A stretch of DNA of 64,000 nucleotides, taken from contig NZ_WQNI01000001.1 of assembly GCF_010993735.1 (NCBI RefSeq), positions 310,001 through 374,000 on the forward strand, given 5' to 3'. The DNA comes from Chelativorans alearensis. Lineage in GTDB: Bacteria > Pseudomonadota > Alphaproteobacteria > Rhizobiales > Rhizobiaceae. The notes under the pieces are model-generated. The model was given only the letters and a program-made list of their open reading frames with translations, made no database searches and had not been told where the DNA came from. Each line of letters opens with the position of its first letter. The stretch's first letter is position 1. Of the stretch, positions 17,290-25,781 are shown piece by piece. A program made the translations under genes and the position numbers.

Positions 17290-18999
17290 ATGGCCGTGGG
17301 TTCAGACGCGGGAGCAACAGCCGGCGACCCTCGCCCTCACGAGCGCCGTCGGAAAGTCTGGGACGGGAGCTATCCACTCCATCCTTTTCTCCTCGCCGCC
17401 GCCGCGGTCTTCGCCCTCATGGCGAGGAACCTAAACTTCACCTCGTTTGCCGACGTCGCGCCCTCTCTCCTGGGTTCCCTCGCCTTTGCACTCGCGGTCT
17501 ACCTGGCGGTCGCGGCGATGCGCCGGCGCTTTGATGCGGCCGGCGCGGTGGTCGCCAGCATCTGGGTTGCCGGCAGTCTCTTCTATCTCGGGCTGTTCGG
17601 CCGCCTCAACGACATGGTGGCAGGCGGCTTTCCGATGGTGAAGTCGCTACCCCTCGCGCTCGCCATCCTGGCGCTTCTAACGCTCGTTGCGCTGCGCCTT
17701 CCCGGCCTCACCCGGCTGGCCCATAGCATTCTCAACGGTGTCGCGCTGGTTCTGTTGGCAACGCCGCTTTGGCAGGTCGGCGTCTACGAATGGCGCAACG
17801 GCGCGGCACGCGCCGCCTACGATGCCGAACAGGCCCTTGCGGAGATTCGACAGTATTTCCCTTCCGAAGAAAGCGCTGCCCGGCCGCCGGACATCTATCA
17901 TTTCGTGTTCGACCGCTACACCTCGGAGGATATCCTCGAACGCCACTACGACCTCGACAACCGCGCCATCGGCCGCTTCCTGGAGGAGCGGGGCTTTTAC
18001 GTCGCCCGTCGCAGCAACTCCAACTACCAGAAGACCGGCCATTCCGTCGCCTCGACCTTCCATATGAACTACCTCGATTTCCTGGAAGACGATGCGCGGG
18101 TCACGGGCGCCAACTGGCATCCGATCTACGAGATGCTGGGCGACCATCGCGTGGGGCGGGCCTTGAAGTCGCGCGGGTACGACTTCATCCAGTTCGGCGC
18201 CTGGTGGGTCGGCACCTACAACAGCCCGCTTGCCGACGAGAACCGGCCGCATGGCTTCAGCGAATTCGCCATGCTCTATCTGCGGCGCACGATCCTGCGC
18301 CCGATCTTCCACGCCCTGCCCGATACGGCGCTGACGATGCGGCTCGACTGGGACAATGCTCAGTGCCAGCGCGTCGCCGCCCAGGTGGAGGAGATCAAGG
18401 CCATCGGCGCGCGTGAGCGGCCGGTCTACGTCTTCGCCCACTTCCTGGTGCCGCACGGCCCTTATGCCTTTGCCGCCGACGGGCGCTGCCTCAGCCAAAA
18501 GGAAGCGGCCAAGCGCGGCGACAAGCAGGGCTTCGTCGACCAGGTCGCCTATGCCAATCGCATCATCGAGGATATCGTAACCACGCTCCAGGCGGACGGC
18601 CGGGAGCCGCCGATCATCCTGCTGCAGGCGGATGAAGGCCCCTTTCCCCAGCGCGATTCACGGGTCCCCTGGCAGGATGCGCCGGCCGAGGAGTTGCGGA
18701 TCAAGACCGGCATCCTCAACGCCTATTATTTTCCCGGGAAAGAGTACCGCCAGCTTACCGACGACATCACGCCGGTGAACAGCTACCGCGTGCTGTTCAA
18801 CACCTATTTCGATGCGAAGTTTCCGCTACTCGCCGACCGCATCTACGCCTTCCCGAATGACGGCACGATCTATGAGTTCCACGACGTGACGGACAAGGTT
18901 CGCGAGCCGGCAAGCATCGCCGACACGATGCCGGGCGCGCGCGCCGGTCCCGTTAATCAGGACACCTTGATCCAGCCACCGCCTCCCGCCGCGCGGTAG
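17290..18999 (+). CDS. membrane-anchored sulfatase/alkaline-phosphatase-fold protein
   Basis: A 569-residue inner-membrane protein. Four or five helices occupy about residues 25-165 (PFLLAAAAVFALMA, LLGSLAFALAVYLAVAA, SLPLALAILALLTLVAL, ILNGVALVLLATPLW). A periplasmic domain then starts with PPDIYHFVFDRYTSEDILERHY, where the first Asp is the metal ligand of this fold. A likely Thr nucleophile region is NYQKTGHSVASTFHMNY; FAHFLVPHGPY and ILLQADEGPF follow the pattern of lipoteichoic-acid-synthase or phosphoethanolamine-transferase relatives. ATG at 17290 follows GGAGG. Its 3' end overlaps the convergent dehydrogenase gene by 43 bp. Probable role: transfer or removal of a phospho- or sulfo-group on a surface polymer. 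Confidence 0.75.
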   Translation: MAVGSDAGATAGDPRPHERRRKVWDGSYPLHPFLLAAAAVFALMARNLNFTSFADVAPSLLGSLAFALAVYLAVAAMRRRFDAAGAVVASIWVAGSLFYLGLFGRLNDMVAGGFPMVKSLPLALAILALLTLVALRLPGLTRLAHSILNGVALVLLATPLWQVGVYEWRNGAARAAYDAEQALAEIRQYFPSEESAARPPDIYHFVFDRYTSEDILERHYDLDNRAIGRFLEERGFYVARRSNSNYQKTGHSVASTFHMNYLDFLEDDARVTGANWHPIYEMLGDHRVGRALKSRGYDFIQFGAWWVGTYNSPLADENRPHGFSEFAMLYLRRTILRPIFHALPDTALTMRLDWDNAQCQRVAAQVEEIKAIGARERPVYVFAHFLVPHGPYAFAADGRCLSQKEAAKRGDKQGFVDQVAYANRIIEDIVTTLQADGREPPIILLQADEGPFPQRDSRVPWQDAPAEELRIKTGILNAYYFPGKEYRQLTDDITPVNSYRVLFNTYFDAKFPLLADRIYAFPNDGTIYEFHDVTDKVREPASIADTMPGARAGPVNQDTLIQPPPPAAR

Positions 19000-20075
19000 A
19001 TCGCCTCGAGCGTGCGCTGCACCTCCAGCCCCTCGCGGAAATCGGCATGGCCGGTCTCCTCGCCGGCGATCGCCCGCAAGAGGTCGCGCACCTCTATGGT
19101 CTTCAGGTCGTTGAAGCCGAGCTGGTGGCCCGGCGCCACGCAGAACGCGCCATAGGGCTCGTTGGCGGGCCCGGCCAGTATCTTGCGGAAACCGTCGCGG
19201 CCCGGCTTATCGGAGGCCACGTAAAGGTCGAGCTCGTTCATGCGTTCGCCGCAATAGGCAATGGAGCCGCGCGAGCCGGTGATCTCGAAATCCTGCCGCA
19301 TCTTGCGTCCCCCGGCGATCCAGCTCGCCTCCAGAACGCCGCTGCAGCCGTTCTCGAAGCGCAGAAAGGCGCGGCCGATATCCTCCACCTCGACGGGCTT
19401 TCGATTAGTCGAGCCGGCGCCGTCCGGGCGCGTGGCGACCAGCGTTGCCACCTCCCCGCACACCTCGGCCACAGGCCCGACAAGATAGCGCGCGGCGGCG
19501 ATCAGGTGGCTGCCGAGGTCGGCCAGTGCCCCACCGCCGCCGGCCGGGTCCAGCCGCCATGTCCACGGCACCTCGGCATCTATCATGAAATCCTCGGCGT
19601 GGACGCCGCTGAAGGCGCGGATTTCGCCAATCTCGCCGCTGTCGATGATCTCCTTGGCAAGACGCATCATCGGGTTCTTCAGGTAGTTGAAGCCGACCGC
19701 GGTGACGACGCCCTTCGCCTCGGCCGCCCGCACCATCTCCTCGGCGTCGCTCACCTTCGGCGCCAGTGGCTTCTCGCAGTAGACATGCTTACCGGCGGCA
19801 ATGGCTGCCAGCGCCATCTCCTTATGTAGGAGATTGGGTGAGGTGACGGAAACGATATGGATGCGCGGATCGGCGACGAGGCGGCGCCAGTCGGCCGTCG
19901 ATTCGGCAAAGCCGAAAGCCGCTGCCGCACGCGCGGCCTGCTCCTCCCCGACGTCGGCCAGCATGACCGGCCGCACCTTCACCGGCAAATCGAATACGCG
20001 GGCGACATTGTTGAACGCGAAGGCGTGCGTCCTGCCCATGAAACCCGAGCCGATCAGCCCCAGTCCCAGCTCCAT
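18957..20075 (-). CDS. Gfo/Idh/MocA family NAD(P)-dependent dehydrogenase
   Basis: A 372-residue oxidoreductase. Rossmann domain: LGLGLIGSGFMGRTHAFAF (dinucleotide loop) and the EKPLAPKVSDAEEM block with the conserved Lys of the active site. C-terminal domain: RAFSGVHAEDFMIDAEVPWTWRLDPAGGGGALADLGSHLI, containing the conserved D..H-type catalytic residues. Members oxidise sugars or inositols. ATG at 20075 follows GGAGAACC. It is divergent from the ytfQ-type operon, so its substrate is probably the sugar imported there. The 3' end overlaps the sulfatase-fold gene antisense by 43 bp. Confidence 0.88.
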   Translation of the reverse strand: MELGLGLIGSGFMGRTHAFAFNNVARVFDLPVKVRPVMLADVGEEQAARAAAAFGFAESTADWRRLVADPRIHIVSVTSPNLLHKEMALAAIAAGKHVYCEKPLAPKVSDAEEMVRAAEAKGVVTAVGFNYLKNPMMRLAKEIIDSGEIGEIRAFSGVHAEDFMIDAEVPWTWRLDPAGGGGALADLGSHLIAAARYLVGPVAEVCGEVATLVATRPDGAGSTNRKPVEVEDIGRAFLRFENGCSGVLEASWIAGGRKMRQDFEITGSRGSIAYCGERMNELDLYVASDKPGRDGFRKILAGPANEPYGAFCVAPGHQLGFNDLKTIEVRDLLRAIAGEETGHADFREGLEVQRTLEAIYRAAGGGGWIKVS

Positions 20076-20265
20076 CCCGGTTCTCCACGCAAATCTATGA
20101 TTTTCGACCAATGGCGGCCACCATTAACGACGCGTGTAGACCGTTGCCGCCCTGTCGTAAAGGAGGGGTTTCATCCGCGCGCTACGGCATGAACCGCGGG
20201 GACTTCGCGGCGGGCTGGGGGGAGGCCGGCACGCTCGGCCGAGGCTTCTCCAACACCCGCTTTAC

Positions 20266-20288
20266 AAAAGTCATACTATATGATTTTT
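20266..20288. promoter_or_regulatory. palindromic operator candidate, TCATA-N3-TATGA
   Basis: TCATA (20271-20275) and TATGA (20279-20283) form an inverted repeat, extended by AAAA on the left and TTTT on the right with one unmatched base on each side. It lies about 43-65 bp upstream of the ytfQ ATG and about 190 bp from the divergent dehydrogenase ATG. The shape suits the FCD regulator encoded at the end of the operon. Confidence 0.5.
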
Positions 20289-20330
20289 TCTCCTTCGCTG
20301 CTTCGCAGCCTAGCAACTGGGAGGAACATA

Positions 20331-21290
20331 ATGCTCAAGTCAGCTCTTGCTGGCGCGACTGCGCTCGCGTCGGTTATCCTTACTACATCCGTCGCCTCCG
20401 CCGTGACGGTCGGCTTTTCGCAGATCGGCTCCGAATCCGGCTGGCGCGCCGCCGAGACGACGGTCACCAGACAGGAAGCCGAAACGCGCGGCATCGACCT
20501 GAAATTCGCCGACGCCCAGCAGAAACAGGAAAACCAGATCAAGGCGCTGCGCTCCTTCATCGCCCAAGGCGTGGATGCGATCCTGCTCGCACCGGTGGTG
20601 GAGACAGGTTGGGACTCCGTGCTGGAAGAGGCGAAGGATGCGGAGATCCCCGTCATCCTCCTCGACCGTACCGTTGCCGCCTCGGACGATCTCTACCTCA
20701 CCGCCGTCACCTCCGACCTCGTGCACGAGGGCCGGGTGGCCGGCGAGTGGCTGGTCGAGAATGCCGGCGATGAAGACTGCTCGATCGTCGAACTTCAGGG
20801 CACCACGGGCTCCTCGCCCGCCATTGCCCGCAAGAAGGGGTTTGAGGAAGCGATCGCCGGCCACGACAATTTCAAGATCATCCGCAGCCAGACGGGCGAC
20901 TTCACCCGTACCAAGGGCAAGGAGGTGATGGAGAGCTTCCTGAAGGCCGAGAATGGCGGCGCCGACATCTGCGCGCTTTATGCCCACAACGACGACATGG
21001 CGCTGGGCGCCATCCAGGCCATCAAGGAGGCCGGGCTGAAGCCAGGCGAGGACATCCTCGTTGTTTCCATCGACGCCGTGCCGGACATCTTCCAGGCACT
21101 CGCCGCCGGCGAGGCCAACGCCACGGTCGAATTGACGCCGAACATGGCCGGCCCCGCCTTCGACGTGCTGGAAGCCTATCTGTCCGACGGCACCGCGCCG
21201 CCGAAGTGGATCCAGACCGAGTCCAAGCTCTACACGCAGGCCGACGACCCGATGAAGGTCTACGAGGAAAAGAAGAACCTCGGTTACTAG
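20331..21290 (+). CDS. ytfQ: sugar ABC transporter substrate-binding protein, YtfQ family (galactofuranose type)
   Basis: A 319-residue periplasmic protein with a signal peptide cleaved near SVASA-VTV (about residue 24). The mature sequence follows E. coli YtfQ closely: VTVGFSQIGSESGWRAAET, QQKQENQIKALRSFIAQGVDAI, AEIPVILLDRTVA, VELQGTTGSSPAIARKKGF, KIIRSQTGDFTR, YAHNDDMALGAIQAIK and ELTPNMAGPAFD. E. coli YtfQ binds galactofuranose. ATG at 20331 follows GGAGG. It is the first gene of a binding protein, ATPase, permease, permease, regulator operon. Ligand assignment (galactofuranose or another furanose/pentose) comes from the family. Confidence 0.88.
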   Translation: MLKSALAGATALASVILTTSVASAVTVGFSQIGSESGWRAAETTVTRQEAETRGIDLKFADAQQKQENQIKALRSFIAQGVDAILLAPVVETGWDSVLEEAKDAEIPVILLDRTVAASDDLYLTAVTSDLVHEGRVAGEWLVENAGDEDCSIVELQGTTGSSPAIARKKGFEEAIAGHDNFKIIRSQTGDFTRTKGKEVMESFLKAENGGADICALYAHNDDMALGAIQAIKEAGLKPGEDILVVSIDAVPDIFQALAAGEANATVELTPNMAGPAFDVLEAYLSDGTAPPKWIQTESKLYTQADDPMKVYEEKKNLGY

Positions 21291-21406
21291 TGGTGCGATC
21301 CTGACAGATGGTCCATCTGTCAGGACAAATCGCCCCACCAGATTAATGGCTTGTGGGCTGACTTCTCCAAACAGATGGGTATCATCTGTTTGGGTCAGAT
21401 CACTAG
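21287..21406. repeat. 120-bp double-palindrome intergenic repeat
   Basis: CTAGTG and CACTAG form terminal inverted repeats. Inside lie two hairpins: a 12-bp stem CCTGACAGATGG/CCATCTGTCAGG (21300-21324) and an 11-bp stem CCAAACAGATG/CATCTGTTTGG (21367-21393), both with a CAGATG core. GATC and TGAC pairs sit near the outer ends. The left end coincides with the ytfQ stop codon. Size and two-palindrome layout resemble rhizobial intergenic mosaic elements. Confidence 0.7.
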
Positions 21407-21420
21407 GGGGCGGGGGGACA

Positions 21421-21450
21421 GGCGGGCCTTCGCGGGCCCGCCTTCTCTTC
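21421..21450 (+). terminator. attenuator-type hairpin between ytfQ and ytfR
   Basis: A GC stem GGCGGGCC/GGCCCGCC with a 6-nt loop is followed by a T-rich TTCTCTT. Placed after the binding-protein gene, it probably lowers ATPase and permease expression relative to the binding protein. Confidence 0.65.
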
Positions 21451-21506
21451 CGGCTGCAGCAACCGGTGTCCCTTAAGGGCACTCGGTTCCTTTTCGGGGA
21501 AATGCC

Positions 21507-23030
21507 GTGGAAAAGCCTCAGGAACCGCTGCTGAGCGTGGCAAGCCTTACCAAGAGCTTCCCTGGCGCGCTGGCGCTCGACGGCGTCGACTTCACCTTGC
21601 GGGCGGGGGAGGTGCACGCGCTTCTGGGCGAGAACGGCGCCGGCAAGTCCACCCTCATCAAGTGCCTCACCGGCGCCTACCGGCGCGACAGCGGCGATAT
21701 CCGGCTTTCCGGGCGCCAGGTCGACCCGCGCGACACGTTCGAGGCGCAGGCGCTTGGCATCGGCACCGTCTACCAGGAGGTCAACCTCCTGCCCAACCTG
21801 ACGGTGGCGCAAAACCTCTATCTCGGCCGCCAGCCAACGCGCTTCGGCATGGTTGGCACGCGGCGGATGAATGCCGGGGCCCAGGCGCTGCTCTCCCAAT
21901 ACGGCCTCGATATCGATGTGACGCGGGAGCTTTCCTCCTACTCCGTCGCCGTCCAGCAGATCATCGCCATCGCCCGCGCGGTCGATCTGTCCGGCAAGAT
22001 CCTCATCCTCGACGAGCCGACCGCCAGCCTCGACGCGCAGGAGGTGCGCATGGTGTTCGACATCGTGCGGGCGCTGCGCGAGCGGGGGCTGGGCATCATC
22101 TTCATCACCCATTTCCTCAACCAGGTGTTCGAGATTTCCGATCGCATCACCGTTTTACGCAACGGCCGGCTGGTCGGCACGCGCAATGCCGTCGACATCG
22201 AGCGCCTCGACCTTGTGACCATGATGCTTGGCCACGAGCTTTCGCAGGAGACCATCGCCCACAGGGCAGCCCACAAGAGCGAGGGTGAGGTTGCCTACCG
22301 CTTCCGCGATTTCGGCCGCGCCGGCACGATCGAGCCTTTCAACCTCGAGGTCCGCCGTGGCGAGGTGGTCGGCGTTGCCGGGCTCCTCGGCTCCGGGCGC
22401 ACCGAGACCGCCGAGGCGATCTTCGGCGTGCGCCCGCACGCCAGCGGCAGCGCCGAGAAGAACAGCAGGCAGCTCGAACTCAGCGGGCCGCGCAAGGCGA
22501 TCGCCGCGGGCCTCGGCTTCTGTCCCGAGGACCGCAAGACCGACGGCATCGTTGGCGACCTCTCGGTGCGCGAGAACATCGTCCTGGCACTGCAGGCGCG
22601 GCGCGGCTGGGCGCGGCCGCTGCCGAGGCAAGAGCAGATCGAGATCGCCGACCGCTTCATCGACGCTCTCGACATCCGCACGACGGACCGCGAGAAGCCG
22701 CTCAGGCTTCTGTCCGGCGGCAACCAGCAAAAGGCGATCCTCGCCCGCTGGCTGGCGACCAACCCCGAGTTCCTTATCCTCGACGAGCCGACGCGCGGCA
22801 TCGATGTCGGCGCCCACGCGGAGATCATCCGGCTGATCGAGCGCCTGTGCGAGGACGGCGTGTCGCTGCTCGTCATCTCCTCGGAGCTGGAGGAACTGGT
22901 CGCCTATTCGCATCGCGTGATCGTGGTGCGCGACCGGGAGCATGTGTCGGAACTGACGGGCGAGGAGATCAACACCGACAACATTGTCCGCGCCATCGCC
23001 GCCGACAGCCAGCCGGAGCAAGCCCGATGA
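21507..23030 (+). CDS. ytfR: sugar ABC transporter ATP-binding protein, YtfR family
   Basis: A 507-residue ATPase with two ABC domains in tandem, as in CUT2 sugar importers. First domain: Walker A GENGAGKST (about residues 40-48) and Walker B LILDEPTASLD; the signature is weak there (YSVAVQQ). Second domain: GLLGSGRTE as a degenerate Walker A, signature LSGGNQQKA and LILDEPTRGID. It supplies energy for the two permeases encoded next. The start is GTG at 21507, with GGGGAAA upstream. Its TGA overlaps the next ATG (ATGA). Confidence 0.92.
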   Translation: MEKPQEPLLSVASLTKSFPGALALDGVDFTLRAGEVHALLGENGAGKSTLIKCLTGAYRRDSGDIRLSGRQVDPRDTFEAQALGIGTVYQEVNLLPNLTVAQNLYLGRQPTRFGMVGTRRMNAGAQALLSQYGLDIDVTRELSSYSVAVQQIIAIARAVDLSGKILILDEPTASLDAQEVRMVFDIVRALRERGLGIIFITHFLNQVFEISDRITVLRNGRLVGTRNAVDIERLDLVTMMLGHELSQETIAHRAAHKSEGEVAYRFRDFGRAGTIEPFNLEVRRGEVVGVAGLLGSGRTETAEAIFGVRPHASGSAEKNSRQLELSGPRKAIAAGLGFCPEDRKTDGIVGDLSVRENIVLALQARRGWARPLPRQEQIEIADRFIDALDIRTTDREKPLRLLSGGNQQKAILARWLATNPEFLILDEPTRGIDVGAHAEIIRLIERLCEDGVSLLVISSELEELVAYSHRVIVVRDREHVSELTGEEINTDNIVRAIAADSQPEQAR

Positions 23031-24061
23031 ACGGCGAAAGCAGCGCCGCCCTCCGCCGCTTCCTGCCCCAGGTCCTGACGCTTCTCGTCATCCTGGCGTT
23101 GATCACGGCGGTCTTCCCGAATTTCCTGAACCTGACGTGGCAGAACGGCCGCTTTTACGGCAGCCTGATCGACATCCTCAATCGCGGCGCGCCCGTGGCT
23201 CTTCTGTCGATCGGCATGACGCTGGTCATCGCCACCAAGGGCATCGACCTTTCCGTCGGCGCGGTGATGGCGATCTGCGGCGCGGTGGCGGCCTCCACCG
23301 TCGCCGGCGGCGGCAGCGCGGCGACAGCCCTCCTCTTCGCCCTCGCCGTGGGCGTGGCCTGCGGCGCCTGGAACGGTTTCCTCGTCGCCGTGCTCGGCAT
23401 TCAGCCCATTGTCGCAACGCTGATCCTGATGGTGGCCGGACGCGGCATCGCCCAGCTCATCACCGAAGGCATCATCGTCACCTTCAACAACGCGGGTCTC
23501 GCCTTCTTCGGCAGCGGCGCGCTTCTCGGCCTGCCGGTGCCCGTCCTCCTGTGGGTGGCCACCGGCATTGCCGCGGCCCTCATCGTGCGCAGGACGGCGC
23601 TCGGACTTCTGATCGAGGCGATCGGCATCAACCGCCGCGCCAGCACGCTTTCCGGCGTCAACAGCGGTGTGCTGCTGGTGACGGTCTATATGGTCTCGGG
23701 CCTGTGCGCGGCCATCGCCGGGATCATCGTCACCGCCGATATCCGCGGCGCGGACGCCAACAATGCCGGCCTGTGGCTGGAACTCGATGCGATCCTCGCC
23801 GTCGTTCTGGGCGGCACGTCGCTGCTCGGCGGCCGCTTCACCATCCTCGGCTCGCTGATCGGCGCCATGATCATCCAGTCGATCAACACGGGCATCCTGC
23901 TCTCCGGCTTTCCGCCAGAGTTCAACCTGATCATCAAGGCCGTCATCATCATGCTGATCCTTATCATCCAGTCGCCGGCCCTGCGCATGGCGACGGTGTT
24001 CTGGCGTGGCCGGACGGCGGAGCCGATGGCCGCGGAAGGCAAGGAGCGGTCGGCACCATGA
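23027..24061 (+). CDS. ytfT: sugar ABC transporter permease, YtfT family
   Basis: A 344-residue inner-membrane permease of the CUT2/RbsC type with eight to ten predicted helices. Conserved blocks: GMTLVIATKGIDLSVGAVMAICG, GAWNGFLVAVLGIQPIVATL and LDAILAVVLGGTSLLGGRFTILGSLIGA. It pairs with the second permease to form a heterodimeric channel. ATG at 23027 overlaps the ytfR stop. Longer upstream frames would be buried in ytfR and are rejected. Confidence 0.92.
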   Translation: MNGESSAALRRFLPQVLTLLVILALITAVFPNFLNLTWQNGRFYGSLIDILNRGAPVALLSIGMTLVIATKGIDLSVGAVMAICGAVAASTVAGGGSAATALLFALAVGVACGAWNGFLVAVLGIQPIVATLILMVAGRGIAQLITEGIIVTFNNAGLAFFGSGALLGLPVPVLLWVATGIAAALIVRRTALGLLIEAIGINRRASTLSGVNSGVLLVTVYMVSGLCAAIAGIIVTADIRGADANNAGLWLELDAILAVVLGGTSLLGGRFTILGSLIGAMIIQSINTGILLSGFPPEFNLIIKAVIIMLILIIQSPALRMATVFWRGRTAEPMAAEGKERSAP

Positions 24062-25044
24062 AGTCCCGTTATCTGCCGCTGGCGGCAACCATCCTCATCT
24101 TCGTCCTGGCCTACGCGCTGTGCTACGCGCAGTTCCCATCCATGCTGTCGACCCGCGTCATCGGCAACCTCCTGACCGACAATGCCTTTCTCGGCATCGT
24201 CGCCGTCGGCATGACCTTTGTCATCCTCTCGGGCGGCATCGACCTTTCCGTCGGCTCGGTCATCGCCTTCACCAGCGTCTTCATCGCCGTGGTTCTGGCG
24301 AATACGGGCCTGCACCCGCTTGCCGTTTTCGCCCTTGCGCTCCTCATCGCCACGGCCTTCGGCGCGGCAATGGGCGCGGTGATCCACTATCTGGAGATGC
24401 CGCCCTTCATCGTCACGCTGGCCGGCATGTTCCTGGCGCGCGGCATGGCCTTCGTACTGTCGATCGATTCCATCCCCGTCACGCATCCCTTCTACGACAC
24501 TTTGCAGTCGTTCTACTGGCGCATGCCGGGCGGCGGGCGCCTGACGCTGATCGGCGGGCTCCTGCTGCTCGTCTTCGCGGTCGGCATCCTGATCGCCCAC
24601 CGCACGCGCTTCGGCGCCAACATCTATGCCCTCGGCGGCGACGCCACGACCGCACGGTTGATGGGCGTCTCCGTCGGCCGCACCACCATCGGCATCTATG
24701 CGCTGTCCGGCCTGCTGGCGGGCCTTTCCGGCATCGTCTTCTCGCTCTACACCACTGCCGGCTATTCGCTTTCCGCCGTCGGCGTCGAACTCGACGCCAT
24801 CGCGGCGGTCGTCATCGGGGGCACGCTGCTTACGGGCGGCAGCGGCTTTGTCGCCGGCACCTTCGTTGGTATTCTGATCATGGGTCTGATACAGACCTAC
24901 ATCATCTTCGACGGTACGCTGTCGAGCTGGTGGACGAAGATCGTGGTCGGAGTCCTTTTGTTCGTCTTCATCTTCCTGCAGAAGGGAATTCTCTGGCTTT
25001 CTGCCAGGAAGGCGGCGGCGCTGCACCACGCGCATGGAAGCTGA
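24058..25044 (+). CDS. yjfF: sugar ABC transporter permease, YjfF family
   Basis: A 328-residue second CUT2 permease. Conserved blocks: GMTFVILSGGIDLSVGSVIAFTS, MPPFIVTLAGMFLARGMAFVL and LDAIAAVVIGGTLLTGGSGFVAGTFVG. Like its partner it has the ATG/TGA 4-bp overlap with the gene before it. Two distinct permeases with a YtfQ-like binding protein in this order is the diagnostic layout of ytfQRT-yjfF systems. Confidence 0.92.
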   Translation: MKSRYLPLAATILIFVLAYALCYAQFPSMLSTRVIGNLLTDNAFLGIVAVGMTFVILSGGIDLSVGSVIAFTSVFIAVVLANTGLHPLAVFALALLIATAFGAAMGAVIHYLEMPPFIVTLAGMFLARGMAFVLSIDSIPVTHPFYDTLQSFYWRMPGGGRLTLIGGLLLLVFAVGILIAHRTRFGANIYALGGDATTARLMGVSVGRTTIGIYALSGLLAGLSGIVFSLYTTAGYSLSAVGVELDAIAAVVIGGTLLTGGSGFVAGTFVGILIMGLIQTYIIFDGTLSSWWTKIVVGVLLFVFIFLQKGILWLSARKAAALHHAHGS

Positions 25045-25781
25045 TGGGTCTGCTTGAAACCGCCATATCCGGCAGCGCCCGGCGCACGAGCCACTCCCAT
25101 GTGGTGAACGAACTGGGCAAGGCGATCATCGGCGGCACCTATCCCGTTGGCAGCATCCTGCCCGGCGACAGCGAGCTGGCCGCGCGCTTCCACGTCTCGC
25201 GCACCGTTCTGCGGGAGGCGATGAAAACGCTCTCGGCCAAGGGGCTCATCGTGGCGCGGGCGCGCATCGGCACGCGCGTGACGGAGCGCAGCGAGTGGAA
25301 CCTTTTCGACGCCGACGTGCTCACCTGGCATCTGGAGCGCGGCGTCGACCGCACCTTTCTCGTCCACTTGAGCGAGATGCGCCTTTCCTTCGAACCCTAT
25401 GCGGCGGGGCTGGCGGCGGAACGTGCCGGGCCGGAGACGGCCCGCCGCCTCCTGCGGCTGGCCGGAGACATGGCCTCGGCTCCCTCGCACGAAGAGCTTA
25501 TCCTGGCCGACCTGCGCTTCCATCTGGCCGTTCTGCAGGCTTCCGAGAACCCTTTCATGTACGGCGTCGGCACCCTTATCGAGGCGGCCCTCGTCGCCGC
25601 CTTCGGCCTCAGCTCCCCCAACGTCCCCTCGCGTGAGCTGGAAAGGATCGGCGCTTCCCACAAGGCGATCGCCGAGGCTATTGCCCGCGGCGACGCTGAG
25701 GCGGCCTCCAAGACCATGAGAGAGGTCATCCTGACCGGCCGCGCCCAGGCGCTCGACCGGATCGACGAGAAAGGCGGCTAG
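25044..25781 (+). CDS. FadR-type GntR/FCD transcriptional regulator
   Basis: A 245-residue regulator. Winged helix at about residues 20-85: VVNELGKAIIGGTYPVGSILPGDSELAARFHVSRTVLREAMKTL split over its helices, with the wing LIVARARIGTRVTE. The FCD domain shows LSEMRLSFEPYAAGLAAERA, DLRFHLAVLQASENPF and SHKAIAEAIARGD; the D..H..H pattern binds a metal and a sugar-acid-type ligand in this fold. ATG shares one base with the yjfF stop (TGATG), so it is the last gene of the operon. It probably represses at the TCATA-N3-TATGA site before ytfQ. Confidence 0.88.
   Translation: MGLLETAISGSARRTSHSHVVNELGKAIIGGTYPVGSILPGDSELAARFHVSRTVLREAMKTLSAKGLIVARARIGTRVTERSEWNLFDADVLTWHLERGVDRTFLVHLSEMRLSFEPYAAGLAAERAGPETARRLLRLAGDMASAPSHEELILADLRFHLAVLQASENPFMYGVGTLIEAALVAAFGLSSPNVPSRELERIGASHKAIAEAIARGDAEAASKTMREVILTGRAQALDRIDEKGG

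Noticed and set aside
22847-24061. Longer starts for the YtfT-type permease inside the ATPase gene
   Set aside because: The ATG at 23027 overlaps the ATPase stop in the normal coupled manner and gives the usual permease length.
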